A stretch of 64,000 nucleotides of DNA from Hyphomicrobium_A sp965243865 (GTDB lineage: Bacteria; Pseudomonadota; Alphaproteobacteria; Rhizobiales; Hyphomicrobiaceae). Of the stretch, positions 45,379 to 54,222 are shown one piece after another. The stretch spans positions 2,666,001 to 2,730,000 of the forward strand of contig NZ_OZ251603.1 in the NCBI RefSeq assembly GCF_965243865.1. The letters run 5' to 3'. The notes under the pieces were generated by a model. That model made no database searches. It was not told where the DNA came from and saw only the letters and a program-made list of their open reading frames with translations. A program made the translations under genes and the position numbers. Each line of letters starts with the position of its first letter. Position 1 is the first letter of the stretch.

Positions 45379-45698
45379 CGGCCGCCGAGCAACCATGGCG
45401 GGCGGGCAGCGGGTGCGTCATCGTGCGCGTGCGTGTGACGCCGAAATCCTCGATAGAAGGCGTCGACGGCGTCATCCCGAGCGCGGAGGGCATGGCGCTG
45501 CAAGCCCGCGTACGCGCGGTGCCGGCCGAGGGGGAGGCCAATGCGGCGGTGGAAAAGCTCATCGCCCGTTGGCTCGACGTGCCGAAGAGCACGGTGCGCG
45601 TGACTGCGGGCGGAAAATCCCGCATCAAATCGCTCACCATCAGTGGGGAGACGATCAGCCTCGAGCAGCGGCTCAGGGCCAAGCTCGGCTTTGCATAA
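45375..45698 (+). CDS. DUF167 (YggU) family protein
   Basis: 107 residues. The core VRVRVTPKSSIEGVDGV and ARVRAVPAEGEANAAV, followed by VTAGGKSRIKSL, is the complete DUF167 pattern. Small soluble alpha/beta protein of unknown role, translationally coupled to yggT and followed by folD 55 bp later. Confidence 0.9.
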   Translation: MTAAEQPWRAGSGCVIVRVRVTPKSSIEGVDGVIPSAEGMALQARVRAVPAEGEANAAVEKLIARWLDVPKSTVRVTAGGKSRIKSLTISGETISLEQRLRAKLGFA

Positions 45699-45753
45699 CG
45701 TATTGGCGCACCTGGGGGTGCAATTCTAACGACACGAGGGAGGAACTCTCACT

Positions 45754-46638
45754 ATGACTGCTTACGCCATCGACGGTAAGGCCATCGCTGCAAAGGTGCG
45801 CGCCGACGTCGCCGCCGACGTGGCCCGCCTCAAGGCCCAGCACGGGTTCGTCCCCGGTCTCGCGGTCGTGCTCGTCGGCGAGGACCCGGCCAGCAAGGTC
45901 TACGTGCGCAACAAGGCGGAGCAGACCGTCGAGGTCGGCATGCAGTCGTTCGAGTACAAGCTCGACGTCAACACGCCCGAGCAGGAGCTGCTGGACCTCG
46001 TCGCCAAGCTCAACGCCGACCCGGCCGTCAACGGCATCCTCGTGCAGATGCCCGTTCCCAAGCACATCGACGCCAATAAGGTGCTCGAGCTGATCGACCC
46101 GCTGAAGGACGTCGACGGCTTCCACCCGATGAACGTCGGCCGCCTGTCGATCGGCGAGCGCGCCCTGGCGCCTTGCACGCCTGTCGGCTCCGTCATCCTG
46201 GCAAGATCGTTTAAGGATGATCTGTCCGGCCTCGACGCCGTCGTCGTCGGCCGTTCCAACATCGTCGGCAAGCCGATGGCCCAGCTTCTCCTGCGCGAGA
46301 ACTGCACCGTCACCATCGCCCACTCGCGCACCAAGGACCTGCCTGAAGTCGTGCGCCGCGCTGATCTCGTCATCGCCGCCATCGGCAAGCCCGAGTTCGT
46401 CAAGGGTGATTGGATCAAGCCGGGCGCCATCGTCATCGACGTCGGCATCAACCGCGTGCCCAAGGAAGACGGTAAGAGCAAGATCGTCGGCGACGTCGAC
46501 TATGCTTCGGCCGCGAAGGTTGCTGGCGCCATCACGCCGGTGCCGGGCGGCGTCGGCCCGATGACCATCGCCTGCCTCCTGAAGAACACCGTCGAGGCTG
46601 CTCTCATGCAGCGCGGCATCAAATCTCTCGCCGCTTAG
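45754..46638 (+). CDS. folD: FolD: methylenetetrahydrofolate dehydrogenase / cyclohydrolase
   Basis: 294 residues. Catalytic Lys54 in SKVYVRNK, substrate motif QMPVPKHID, NADP-binding VVGRSNIVGKP and the C-terminal PVPGGVGPMT are all present. It interconverts C1 units on tetrahydrofolate. In a methylotroph it may also serve C1 assimilation. Probably co-transcribed with yggT and the DUF167 gene. Confidence 0.96.
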   Translation: MTAYAIDGKAIAAKVRADVAADVARLKAQHGFVPGLAVVLVGEDPASKVYVRNKAEQTVEVGMQSFEYKLDVNTPEQELLDLVAKLNADPAVNGILVQMPVPKHIDANKVLELIDPLKDVDGFHPMNVGRLSIGERALAPCTPVGSVILARSFKDDLSGLDAVVVGRSNIVGKPMAQLLLRENCTVTIAHSRTKDLPEVVRRADLVIAAIGKPEFVKGDWIKPGAIVIDVGINRVPKEDGKSKIVGDVDYASAAKVAGAITPVPGGVGPMTIACLLKNTVEAALMQRGIKSLAA

Positions 46639-46650
46639 GTTCGAGGTTGT

Positions 46651-46723
46651 AGGGATTAGGTTTTAGAGAATAGGAGCGGGTCGGTTACTTACCTTCGCCC
46701 CTAGCCCCTGAAACCTGATCCCT
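46651..46723. repeat. Long imperfect inverted repeat between folD and comM
   Basis: AGGGATTAGGTTT (46651-46663) pairs with AAACCTGATCCCT (46711-46723) at 12 of 13 positions. An inner TAGGAGCG/CGCCCCTA pairing also exists. It fills the convergent space and may act as a bidirectional terminator or be a small dispersed repeat. Confidence 0.7.
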
Positions 46724-46726
46724 TCC

Positions 46727-47611
46727 TCAAGCCGCACTCCTCTGCCGCAGCGTCTCCCCGCGATAGCTCAGCGCCTCGGCAATGTGCACGCGCCCGATGC
46801 CTTCTGAGGCATCGAGGTCGGCGAGCGTACGCGCAACGCGCATCACGCGATGAAACCCGCGCGCCGATAGCGCCAAAGCTTCCGCGGCCTGACGCAGCAG
46901 CTTCGCGCCCTCGGCATCCGGCGCAGCGATGTCTTCCAGCAAGCGACCCGAGCATTCCGCATTGGTGCGCATGCCCTTTGCGCCGAGCGCTTTGAACCGT
47001 GCGCGCTGCACCTCGCGCGCCCGCGCCACCCGCGCCCGCACCTCCGCGCTTCCCTCCGACGGCGCCGGCAGGATCAGGTCTGCAGCGCTCACCGCCGGCA
47101 CTTCGATCTGCAGATCGATGCGGTCCAGCAGCGGGCCCGAGATGCGCGCCTGGTACTCCGCCGCGCAACGCTCTCCGCGCTTGCAGGTGACGCCGACCGA
47201 GCCGCCGCACTTGCACGGGTTCATCGCTGCGACCAGCTGAATGCGCGAAGGATATTGGATGCGATGGTTTGCCCGCGCGATGATCGTCTCACCCGTCTCC
47301 AAGGGCTGGCGCAGCGCATCGAGCACGCCCGCCTGGAACTCTGGCAGCTCATCGAGAAACAGCACGCCGAGGTGCGCGAGGCTGACTTCGCCCGGCTTCG
47401 GACGGGTGCCCCCGCCCACCAGCGCCGCCATGCTCGCTGAATGATGCGGCGCGCGGAACGGGCGCTCCGCCGCGAGCTTGCCGCCCATCAGTTCGCCTGC
47501 GAGGCTGTGCACCATCGAAACTTCGAGCATCTCTTCCGGCGTCAGCGGCGGCAGGATCGACGGCAGCCGCGCCGCCAGCATGGATTTGCCTGAACCCGGC
47601 GGTCCGATCAT
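46727..47611 (-). pseudogene. comM: comM 3' fragment (AAA+ ATPase part), split by the element
   Basis: 294 codons from an ATG at 47611 that is in fact codon 215 of the intact gene. It keeps the whole ATPase module: Walker A GPPGSGKS begins at residue 3, Walker B is VLFLDELPEF, and the C-terminal Mg-chelatase-type domain ends at the normal stop. ComM/YifB is a hexameric branch-migration helicase for natural transformation. Without the N-terminal domain it is probably non-functional, but the ATG lets one imagine a truncated product. No ribosome site is obvious. Confidence 0.92.
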
Positions 47612-47640
47612 CAGCGAAGCGTTGACGACGGACCCAAGTG
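47601..47640 (+). other. attL: left junction of the comM element
   Basis: comM sequence ends at GGTCCGATCAT, then the shared core CAG (47612-47614), then element arm GCGTTGACGACGGACCCAAG (47619-47638). The arm is the inverted partner of the one at the right end. The core marks the recombination point. Confidence 0.85.
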
Positions 47641-47657
47641 CGGGTTATCCATAGGCC

Positions 47658-49133
47658 ATGAGCAAGCCACGCGCATATTCGTACCTTCGGTTCAGTACTC
47701 CCGAGCAGCAGCGGGGCGACAGCTTCCGCCGCCAAAAGGAGCTGGCCGAGGGGTACGCTGCAGCCGAAGGGCTGGAACTGGATAACCGGAGCTTCGAGGA
47801 CCTCGGCGTTTCCGCATTCCGCGGTAAGAACGCCTCCTCGGGGATGCTGCGGACGTTTCTTGAAGCGGTCGAGGAAGGCGCCATCGCCAAGGGCAGTTAT
47901 TTGCTGGTCGAGTCTCTTGACCGCCTTTCACGCGCCGCCGCGCGCAAGGCCCTGCACCAGCTTGAGGAGATTTGCGACGCGGGGATTGTCGTAATCACCC
48001 TGACCGACGGGAAGCGATACGACTCCGAAGGGCTCGACAAGGACCCGATGGCGCTGATGTTCGCCCTGGTCGTTATGATGCGAGCGCACGAAGAGAGCGC
48101 CATGAAGTCGGGCCGTCTCAAAGCGGCATGGAAGGCCAAGCGGAGCAGAGCAAAAGAGAAGCCCGTCACGTCCCGCACACCCGCTTGGATTCGAGTGGGC
48201 GAAAACGGAGCGTTGGAACTGGTCGGTGCGCACGCAGCGGTCGTTCGGCGGGTATTCGATATGACGTTAGCTGGAATGGGGCAGCATGCCATCGCAGCCA
48301 CGTTCAACCGCGAAGGTATTCCGACGTTCGGAAAAGGCAGATATTGGCAGCGGTCCTATATCGCCAAGGTACTCGGCAACCCCGCAACGGTCGGGACGTT
48401 CGTTCCGCATACTGTCGAGTATGTGGATGGAAAGCGGCGGCGTCGACCGGCTGAAGTCGTCGAGGGGTATTTCCCCGCAGTCGTTTCCAAGGCCGACTTC
48501 GAGCGCGTGCAGGCACTGAGCCGAGGGGCTCCTGCAACCCGGTCGTCTAGCGCTCTTCGGAATCTGTTTGGTGGGCTGGCGCGCTGCCCCAAGTGTCACT
48601 CAACGATGACGCGCGTTAGCAAGGGCAGTGGCCCCAAGGGCGGCAAGCCGTACCTCGTTTGCGTTGTCGCGAAGCAGGGAGGCAAGTGCGTGTATCGCGC
48701 GGTGCCTCTGGAGCCGCTTGAACAGGCGTTTCTCGGTGGCGTATCGGATCTCATCCGTGAGATACCAAGCGAACGCACAGTAGCAGCCAGTGATGCCCAC
48801 GCGATTGAACGAATGCTGGCGGACGTTGATGCTCAAATAAACAAAATCAATCCAAAGGACACGCTCAAGCTGGCGAGCTTTGCCTCGATTCGCGAGTCGC
48901 TCCGCGTGCAGCATGCTGCAGAAATCGAGCGCGTCAGTGCGGCTCACGGTCAAAGCATAGTATCGCGTGCTCGCGAACTCTCGAAGGTGTGCAAAGAGTC
49001 CACGGTGGATCGCCAGCGAGCCAACGCTATCCTACGCCAGATGTGCGAAGGCATATTCGTCGAGTACGATATGAATCTGCTAGCTTTCCGATGGCACCAC
49101 GGGGGCGAGACAGCCGTTCTTTGGGGCGCATAG
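47658..49133 (+). CDS. Large serine recombinase (integrase of the comM element)
   Basis: 491 residues. N-terminal resolvase domain with catalytic Ser13 in YLRFSTPEQQ and the later LVESLDRLSR; a recombinase domain (about 170-280, with FNREGIPTFGKGRYWQ); a zinc ribbon from about 311 (CPKCHSTM....YLVC....GGKC); then a coiled-coil-like C terminus. It would join attP to attB in comM and, with a directionality factor, excise the element. The start is 43 bp from the attL core, leaving almost no promoter room. In the circular form the right end of the element would lie upstream of it. Confidence 0.93.
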   Translation: MSKPRAYSYLRFSTPEQQRGDSFRRQKELAEGYAAAEGLELDNRSFEDLGVSAFRGKNASSGMLRTFLEAVEEGAIAKGSYLLVESLDRLSRAAARKALHQLEEICDAGIVVITLTDGKRYDSEGLDKDPMALMFALVVMMRAHEESAMKSGRLKAAWKAKRSRAKEKPVTSRTPAWIRVGENGALELVGAHAAVVRRVFDMTLAGMGQHAIAATFNREGIPTFGKGRYWQRSYIAKVLGNPATVGTFVPHTVEYVDGKRRRRPAEVVEGYFPAVVSKADFERVQALSRGAPATRSSSALRNLFGGLARCPKCHSTMTRVSKGSGPKGGKPYLVCVVAKQGGKCVYRAVPLEPLEQAFLGGVSDLIREIPSERTVAASDAHAIERMLADVDAQINKINPKDTLKLASFASIRESLRVQHAAEIERVSAAHGQSIVSRARELSKVCKESTVDRQRANAILRQMCEGIFVEYDMNLLAFRWHHGGETAVLWGA

Positions 49134-49178
49134 GCAACGGCGGGGGCAAGATCTGCCGCCGGAGCGACGGAGTGAGAC

Positions 49179-49412
49179 ATGGTTCGTGGGGAGGCCGGGC
49201 GATGCCCCGCGCCTGATTGCAGTGGGGGCAGCACGCAAAGGCAGCGCTCGCTAACTCAAAATGAGGTCCGCGCTGTTGGGCTGCTCGGCGGTGCCGGATC
49301 TCTGAACCGCTGCACTTACTGCGGCGCCGTGTACGAGTCAGCAAGCGGACGACTTCTCGGATTTCTCGACGGCGGCATCACGGGGGAGGGTTGGCACCCC
49401 CTGAGAACGTAG
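49179..49412 (+). CDS. Small cysteine-rich (zinc ribbon-like) protein
   Basis: 77 residues from ATG 49179 with GGAG a few bases upstream. Two cysteine pairs, Cys9/Cys14 (CPAPDC) and Cys45/Cys48 (RCTYCGAVY), suggest one zinc site. It lies 45 bp after the recombinase in the same direction. Its size and place would suit a directionality factor or a small regulator, but it has no recognised family. Confidence 0.5.
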   Translation: MVRGEAGRCPAPDCSGGSTQRQRSLTQNEVRAVGLLGGAGSLNRCTYCGAVYESASGRLLGFLDGGITGEGWHPLRT

Positions 49413-49425
49413 GCGCCCACTGGCT

Positions 49426-51192
49426 TCAACGATGCGCGAAGGCCGCACCAACGCGATCAAGCGCCCCCACTACCCCCTCAAGCAATTGCCGGCCTTGCTC
49501 CACCGCTCCGGCTTTCGGATCAACGCGAGCGAGTCGAAGGGCTTCTCTAAAGTCGCTAGCAGGGAGATGGGCATCCCCAAGGCGAAGCTCGTAAACCCCT
49601 ACCAACGGCGAAACGATCTCTCGAGCCTCGGTCGGGGGCACCACGGTTTCGAGCGCACATTGAAGGTGTTTAAGCGAGCGCCACGTTTGGTCGGCTGATG
49701 GTTGAATTACCTTCCGTAGCGATCCGACGTCAAGCCTATCGGCGGTTAACCGCGCAATGTCTTTGGCGAGCGCGAGCAAGCCCTTCGACTCGACGGCACG
49801 AAACCGGTGAATACCCCGTGCAATATCGTCCGTAGCGTGATGCGGCCGAAATAGCGACGATCCGACCAAACCGTCAAACAGCTCATCCAGTGCTTTGAAC
49901 AGTTGGGGGAGCGCTTCCTCGGGTGCATGGGTATCCGCAGGCTGGGCTTCCATCTGAGCCATTAACAGCTCTGCAGACACTCCACCATCTGGCGCCACGT
50001 TGTGCGCAGCCCAGATCCTTTGCTGCCATTGCGGTCGCCTCGCTACGTCGAACGCATACGCATTTATGAGGCCTATACGGTTGATCCCGAAGTGTGTGTG
50101 GACGCCGTGAGTGCACCGAACGCCGCCAGTATCACGAGTGTACCACGTTAGGGCGCCGCCACGGCGTTCCGCCAGCGCAGATATCACTCGCGGTTCAAAC
50201 CACAAGTAGCGTCCAATATCCTCATCGTTCAGGACTCTGGAATCCATTCGAGCGCCGTTCTGATCGACAATGAACGAGACCAAATCAGCTGGAGCGTCGC
50301 CGCGAACTCGCTCACTTTTGTCTCCTGGATCGATCCACTCTTGTCGCCAGAGTTCTCCCTCCACGCGCAAGAGTTTGCGCCCCGCTCTGGTGTAAGTGTA
50401 AGACTCGCTGTCGGTATTTGTACCGTCTGGAGGACCGAATACGGGAACATCCTCCTCCGGGTCGGCATCCGTGCGCCACGCCTTAAAGACAGCCACATCG
50501 CCGCCGAACCGACCACCGCCTTCATCGATCTCATAGACGCGCGTCACAAAGCGCTCGTTCTGCGATTCTTCGAGAAGACCGTCGGGAGGCCACACAGGCG
50601 AAGGCGGAAAATCGAAGACCGCGCGGCGAGTGCGGTAATGCGCGAGCCTCAATGCCATGCCTCTGGCGGCGAGGTAGTCGCGCAGATACTCGCTATGCAT
50701 CTCAATCGCAACGACTCGCCCGTCTGCTCCGCGCTGTTGTCGGATTACTTCGCGATAGTCCTCATCAGGCCGCACCCAGACGTCACCCTCATTCAGCAAG
50801 CCTAGGGCCAACACGACGTCTTGGTTCAGATGCCAGATACTAGGATGCCCGGTAATGTGTTGCTCGAAGACGAGGCTGATCCCGAGGTCCACGCCCTCGT
50901 CATGTTGGAAGCTTTCACATGGCTTGTACCGGCCGTCCTTAAACGCAAACGGGCCGCCGTCATGAGAAATGCCGATATCCATCCAGCCTAACTTTTCCGC
51001 CTCGGCTCGGTTGGCTGTCGGCACAGCCACGCAGCCCAAACCGAACCACTCTTCCGAAAATCCAGGCTGCCCCGCTTCGCCGGTCTTGCAGATTGTCGCG
51101 GAGACTCTCAATGGAACCCAAACGGATCTACTGAACCAACGACGACGAATGTCGCGCATCTCAAACCATTCCGGGAGAGGTCCATCCGTCAT
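49426..51192 (-). CDS. Unknown 588-residue protein of the comM element
   Basis: A large soluble protein with no signal or membrane helix. Segments of note: EEWFGLGCVAVPTANRAE, HPSIWHLNQDVVLALGLLNEGD, VVAIEMHSEYLRDYLAARGM and GGVRCTHGVHTHFGINRIG (Cys/His-rich). The C-terminal 180 residues are helical. I cannot assign a family or catalytic site. It is the last and largest gene of a four-gene minus-strand cassette; the gene before it ends 25 bp upstream. Being element cargo, a defence or toxin-related effector is conceivable but unproved. Confidence 0.82.
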   Translation of the reverse strand: MTDGPLPEWFEMRDIRRRWFSRSVWVPLRVSATICKTGEAGQPGFSEEWFGLGCVAVPTANRAEAEKLGWMDIGISHDGGPFAFKDGRYKPCESFQHDEGVDLGISLVFEQHITGHPSIWHLNQDVVLALGLLNEGDVWVRPDEDYREVIRQQRGADGRVVAIEMHSEYLRDYLAARGMALRLAHYRTRRAVFDFPPSPVWPPDGLLEESQNERFVTRVYEIDEGGGRFGGDVAVFKAWRTDADPEEDVPVFGPPDGTNTDSESYTYTRAGRKLLRVEGELWRQEWIDPGDKSERVRGDAPADLVSFIVDQNGARMDSRVLNDEDIGRYLWFEPRVISALAERRGGALTWYTRDTGGVRCTHGVHTHFGINRIGLINAYAFDVARRPQWQQRIWAAHNVAPDGGVSAELLMAQMEAQPADTHAPEEALPQLFKALDELFDGLVGSSLFRPHHATDDIARGIHRFRAVESKGLLALAKDIARLTADRLDVGSLRKVIQPSADQTWRSLKHLQCALETVVPPTEAREIVSPLVGVYELRLGDAHLPASDFREALRLARVDPKAGAVEQGRQLLEGVVGALDRVGAAFAHR

Positions 51193-51217
51193 GACTGATT
51201 AGCTCTAGCGGAAACAA

Positions 51218-51817
51218 TTAGGTAACTTCAATGAACTCAAAGCTAGCGTGACTGTCCTTCGGGAGGCCCGCGGCTTCGATCCAATATTCGCTGAACTGCC
51301 TAAGCTGGTCTTCATCGCACGCGCTTGCGGTTACCTGCCGCTCGGCAATCTTTTTGGCCGCCTCTCGTGCCTCTTGCTCAGTCAAATATTCTTCATTCTG
51401 CTTCATGGAATCAAAGGTTCGCCAAACAATCCGCCACTTCCCACCAATCGCATAGACGTGCGGTGCGTGACACCGGCCGGCACAATAAGGATGGTCGCCC
51501 GGCACGATCCAAAGGCGCCCCGCCAGCCAAGCGTCGGCCGATTCTTCATCTGCTCTCGCCGCTGCAACGTAACGTGTCCTGGTAAAAAAGCGCTCGGTGA
51601 TACTCACAGCGTCAGCCGTTAAGCGCGCTGACTCCCGTTCGCCTATCGGCTGGACTGCAGCATTTCTGAGTTCGCCAACCACCCTGGATTCCAAATCGAA
51701 AAGCCAACTTTCAGTGGAAGTGCCAGGGTCACTCTGGTTGAGACGTGCAAGTTCCGCAAGAACGTGGCCAAGCAGCACCTTCATGACCAAGCTTTCCGCG
51801 GCGGAAGCCGATTCCAT
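51218..51817 (-). CDS. Unknown 199-residue protein, cassette partner
   Basis: Start at ATG 51817 after AGAGAGG; an upstream ATG would add 22 residues and overlap the preceding gene. Helical N-terminal half (SLVMKVLLGHVLAELARL), then a compact segment HPYCAGRCHAPHVYAIGG where His109, Cys112, Cys116, His117 and His120 could bind metal. No recognised family. It sits 25 bp ahead of the 588-residue gene and 10 bp after the 75-residue gene. Confidence 0.75.
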   Translation of the reverse strand: MESASAAESLVMKVLLGHVLAELARLNQSDPGTSTESWLFDLESRVVGELRNAAVQPIGERESARLTADAVSITERFFTRTRYVAAARADEESADAWLAGRLWIVPGDHPYCAGRCHAPHVYAIGGKWRIVWRTFDSMKQNEEYLTEQEAREAAKKIAERQVTASACDEDQLRQFSEYWIEAAGLPKDSHASFEFIEVT

Positions 51818-51827
51818 GTTTGCCTCT

Positions 51828-52055
51828 CTAAGCTGGGTCACCGTTTGGGCTTGCCTGTTTTGCGAGGGCGACGCGAAGCTCACCTGCCTCCTGGAGGAAG
51901 TCAGAGACGGCCATCATTGGGTGCGATGGAAGCTCATTCTTCAGCAGGATCTGTTGGGCGCCCGGTATCACCTCAGTCCACACTTGATGGATGATAGCCG
52001 TCTGCTGGTGAATGCACTGCAGCTGCGCCTGCAATATGCGAATGTGGTCGGGCAT
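51828..52055 (-). CDS. Unknown 75-residue protein, cassette member
   Basis: Start ATG 52055 with GAGATGGAG upstream. The protein is helical and amphipathic (MPDHIRILQAQLQCIHQQTA, then FLQEAGELRVALAKQ). It could be a small partner or antitoxin-like subunit for the downstream genes, but this rests only on size and order. Confidence 0.6.
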   Translation of the reverse strand: MPDHIRILQAQLQCIHQQTAIIHQVWTEVIPGAQQILLKNELPSHPMMAVSDFLQEAGELRVALAKQASPNGDPA

Positions 52056-52188
52056 GGATGCTCCATCTCGCCTGTTGCTCAGCCCTAGGGTGTAGTGATT
52101 CGGCCAGCCGAGAGAGGCCAAAGTTACGACCCTCAGGAGCAGGAGCGTTCGCGGTGCTCGGTGTAGATCTCGAAAATTGGTGATCCGG

Positions 52189-52590
52189 TTAGGCAGTGCA
52201 GCTATCGGAGTCCATAGCGCGGTCCCACTCGCGCGCACGCTTCCGCCCCCAGGGTGTCACTGACACTCGGTTCTTGCGCTGGTCTCCGCTCGGGGGCTCC
52301 CTGCGCACCGTTAGAAAGCGATACCGGAGGTCTAGCTCATTGATGTTCCGTGAGACGGTGGCTTCGGTTGTCCCGAGCAGGTCCACCAATTCGCCCTGCG
52401 AAATCGATCCTCGTTCAAGGACATTCAGAAGTATCAGGAGTCGGGTCGCAGTCATCCAAGGGTCCGTCTTGCGAACTTCGTGGAGCAGCGGCGTCAGACA
52501 TTGCAGCCTGCGAAATTCGGCTGCTCCCTTGCGACGTGCGAGGGTGGCTTTGCGGGTGAGCCCGCGGAGGGTTGTGGATCGTGTACGCAT
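52189..52590 (-). CDS. MarR-like winged-helix regulator
   Basis: 133 residues. The central helix-turn-helix (SQGELVDLLGTTEATVSRNI) and a wing of the MarR type (TVRREPPSGDQRKNRVSVT followed by PWGRKRAREWD) are clear. The N terminus is basic. First gene of the minus-strand cassette; a cluster of short palindromes lies 47-192 bp upstream. It probably controls its own transcription and that of the cassette. Confidence 0.82.
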   Translation of the reverse strand: MRTRSTTLRGLTRKATLARRKGAAEFRRLQCLTPLLHEVRKTDPWMTATRLLILLNVLERGSISQGELVDLLGTTEATVSRNINELDLRYRFLTVRREPPSGDQRKNRVSVTPWGRKRAREWDRAMDSDSCTA

Positions 52591-52636
52591 GACTAGTCCT
52601 TTCCACGCCCAGAGCGGACGCGGTTATGGGTTTCGA

Positions 52637-52782
52637 CTACTTAGTGAATGACACTTGAGTGTGAGCGTGTAAGAGCGGCTCAAGAGGAGGGGAGTGCGTA
52701 CTGAATACAAAGCACATCCCCCACACTTGAGAGGGGCGCTGAAGAGGACACTTAAGGAGGACTCTAGAGTCTCACTTCAGTG
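52637..52782. promoter_or_regulatory. Cluster of CACTTnAGTG-like palindromes
   Basis: Short related dyads are gathered here: CTACTTAGTG (about 52637-52646), ACACTTGAGTGT (52651-52662), ACACTTGAGAG (52723-52733), ACACTTAAGG (52748-52757), the perfect GACTCTAGAGTC (52760-52771) and CACTTCAGTG (52773-52782). They lie upstream of the winged-helix gene and look like an iterated operator array. Confidence 0.6.
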
Positions 52783-52808
52783 CCGTTAGTTTCGTTTTCG
52801 GGCTCCAG

Positions 52809-53168
52809 CTAGCCAGGGCTGCTCCGTGGGCTATGGCGGAGGACCTGGCGCTCGGCGAGGGTCGCGCATCCGAAGTCGTGCGCCTCCAGACCGGCCCGTC
52901 CGATCATTTGGTTGAGTTCGTCTCGGGCCGCGAAGGGAAGCTGCCCCGGTCCATCTGGCCCGTACGGTTGCGCCGCGAGGTCGACCAACCTTGACCCGCC
53001 GAGGTCCATGAGGGCATCGGGGAAATAGGCAAGTACGCTTGTCGGAGCGACGGCTTGGGCTTCGCTTACCTGGGCCTTTGAAACAGTTAGATAGCGTGGA
53101 GCATCTTGGCTTTGGTCGATTGCCAATAGGGCGAGGTCAACCGAGCACGGCTTCGATGGCTGTACCAA
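52809..53168 (-). CDS. Possible hypothetical protein, 119 residues
   Basis: A frame with reasonable composition (SVDLALLAIDQSQDAPRYL, then VLAYFPDALMDLGGSRLVDL) but no recognisable family and no strong ribosome site. It faces the same way as the cassette but is beyond the palindrome array. It may be a decayed gene. Confidence 0.3.
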   Translation of the reverse strand: MVQPSKPCSVDLALLAIDQSQDAPRYLTVSKAQVSEAQAVAPTSVLAYFPDALMDLGGSRLVDLAAQPYGPDGPGQLPFAARDELNQMIGRAGLEAHDFGCATLAERQVLRHSPRSSPG

Positions 53169-53607
53169 AGGCGACCCCTTCCGCGGTGCTCCAGTCGCTA
53201 CGGAGCCAACGATAATATTCGCGAAGGGAACCCGGCGGGTTTTATGCCTCAGCGACGTACTGATGGGCTCTAGGCGTTGCCGCGCAACGGCGTGGCTCGA
53301 AGGGGCGACAACGGGGCGGCTTGGGTGGCCAGTGCGGATGGCTCATTCGTACTCCTTTGTTGATAGATGAGTGAGACAGAGAGGCACGGATGCTGGCCTC
53401 TGAAATGACTGCAGGCGGCCACTCGGGACCGCCCTCGCTTCGCCGCCGGTCATGTCTGCAGGCCGCGAGCGGGAGCCCATACGAAAGCCCCCGTCGGATC
53501 TCGTTATTGAGGCCCTTGTTTCACGGGCGTGTCGCGACCGGGCGGAGGCCTATTGTAAAACACATGATTTCGTATAGAGTCTCTCGTATGATTTGGCGGA
53601 GGGATCA
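53169..53607. other. Gap before the small serine recombinase
   Basis: No gene is supported in these 439 bases. The last 50 are AT-rich and contain ATGATTT twice (53564-53570, 53588-53594), CGTAT twice, and an AGAG-T-CTCT dyad just before the resolvase start. This may be its promoter and possibly a resolution site. Confidence 0.4.
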
Positions 53608-54222
53608 ATGGCTAAGGTCATGCGAGTTGCCATCTACGTTCGCGTTTCAACTGGTGGACAGACGGTGGAAAATCAGCTGCGAGAATTGAAGGCGTGGACC
53701 GAGCGGGCCGGTCACCAAGTGGTCCGGGTGTTTGAGGACAACGGCATCAGTGGAGCCAAGGGGCGCGACAAGAGGCCGGGGCTAGACGCAATGTTGAAGG
53801 CCGCTACCCGGCGCGAGTTTGATCTGGTAGCCGTTTGGTCGTCCGACCGGTTGGGCAGGTCGCTAAAAGATCTACTTGAGACGCTCAAGTCCCTGAACGA
53901 GACGGGGCGGCAACTTTACATCCATACACAAGCACTGGACACGAGCACGGCCACCGGCCGAATGCTGTTCCAAATGTTGGGTGTATTCGCCGAATTTGAA
54001 CGCGAAGTAATCGTCACTCGCGTCAATGCGGGGTTGGCACGTGCTCGCGCTGAAGGGAAGCGCCTCGGGCGACCGCGAAAGGGTGACGCGAGTGAGGACA
54101 CTATCCGCGCCCAGCTGAGCAAGGGCACTGGCATTTTGAAGACGGCCAAGCTGCTCAACTGCGGGACCAGCACGGTGCACAAGGTGGCGAGGGCGATGCG
54201 CGCCGAAACTGCCGCAGCCTAG
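53608..54222 (+). CDS. Serine recombinase of the resolvase/invertase type
   Basis: 204 residues. Catalytic Ser14 in IYVRVSTGGQ, the NGISGAKGRDKRPGLDAML and WSSDRLGRS motifs, and FAEFEREVIVTRVNAGLARA for the long helix. A C-terminal HTH (ILKTAKLLNCGTSTVHKVAR) binds DNA. ATG 53608 follows GGAGGG. It is distinct from the large integrase and may resolve multimers or invert a segment of the element. Confidence 0.9.
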   Translation: MAKVMRVAIYVRVSTGGQTVENQLRELKAWTERAGHQVVRVFEDNGISGAKGRDKRPGLDAMLKAATRREFDLVAVWSSDRLGRSLKDLLETLKSLNETGRQLYIHTQALDTSTATGRMLFQMLGVFAEFEREVIVTRVNAGLARARAEGKRLGRPRKGDASEDTIRAQLSKGTGILKTAKLLNCGTSTVHKVARAMRAETAAA

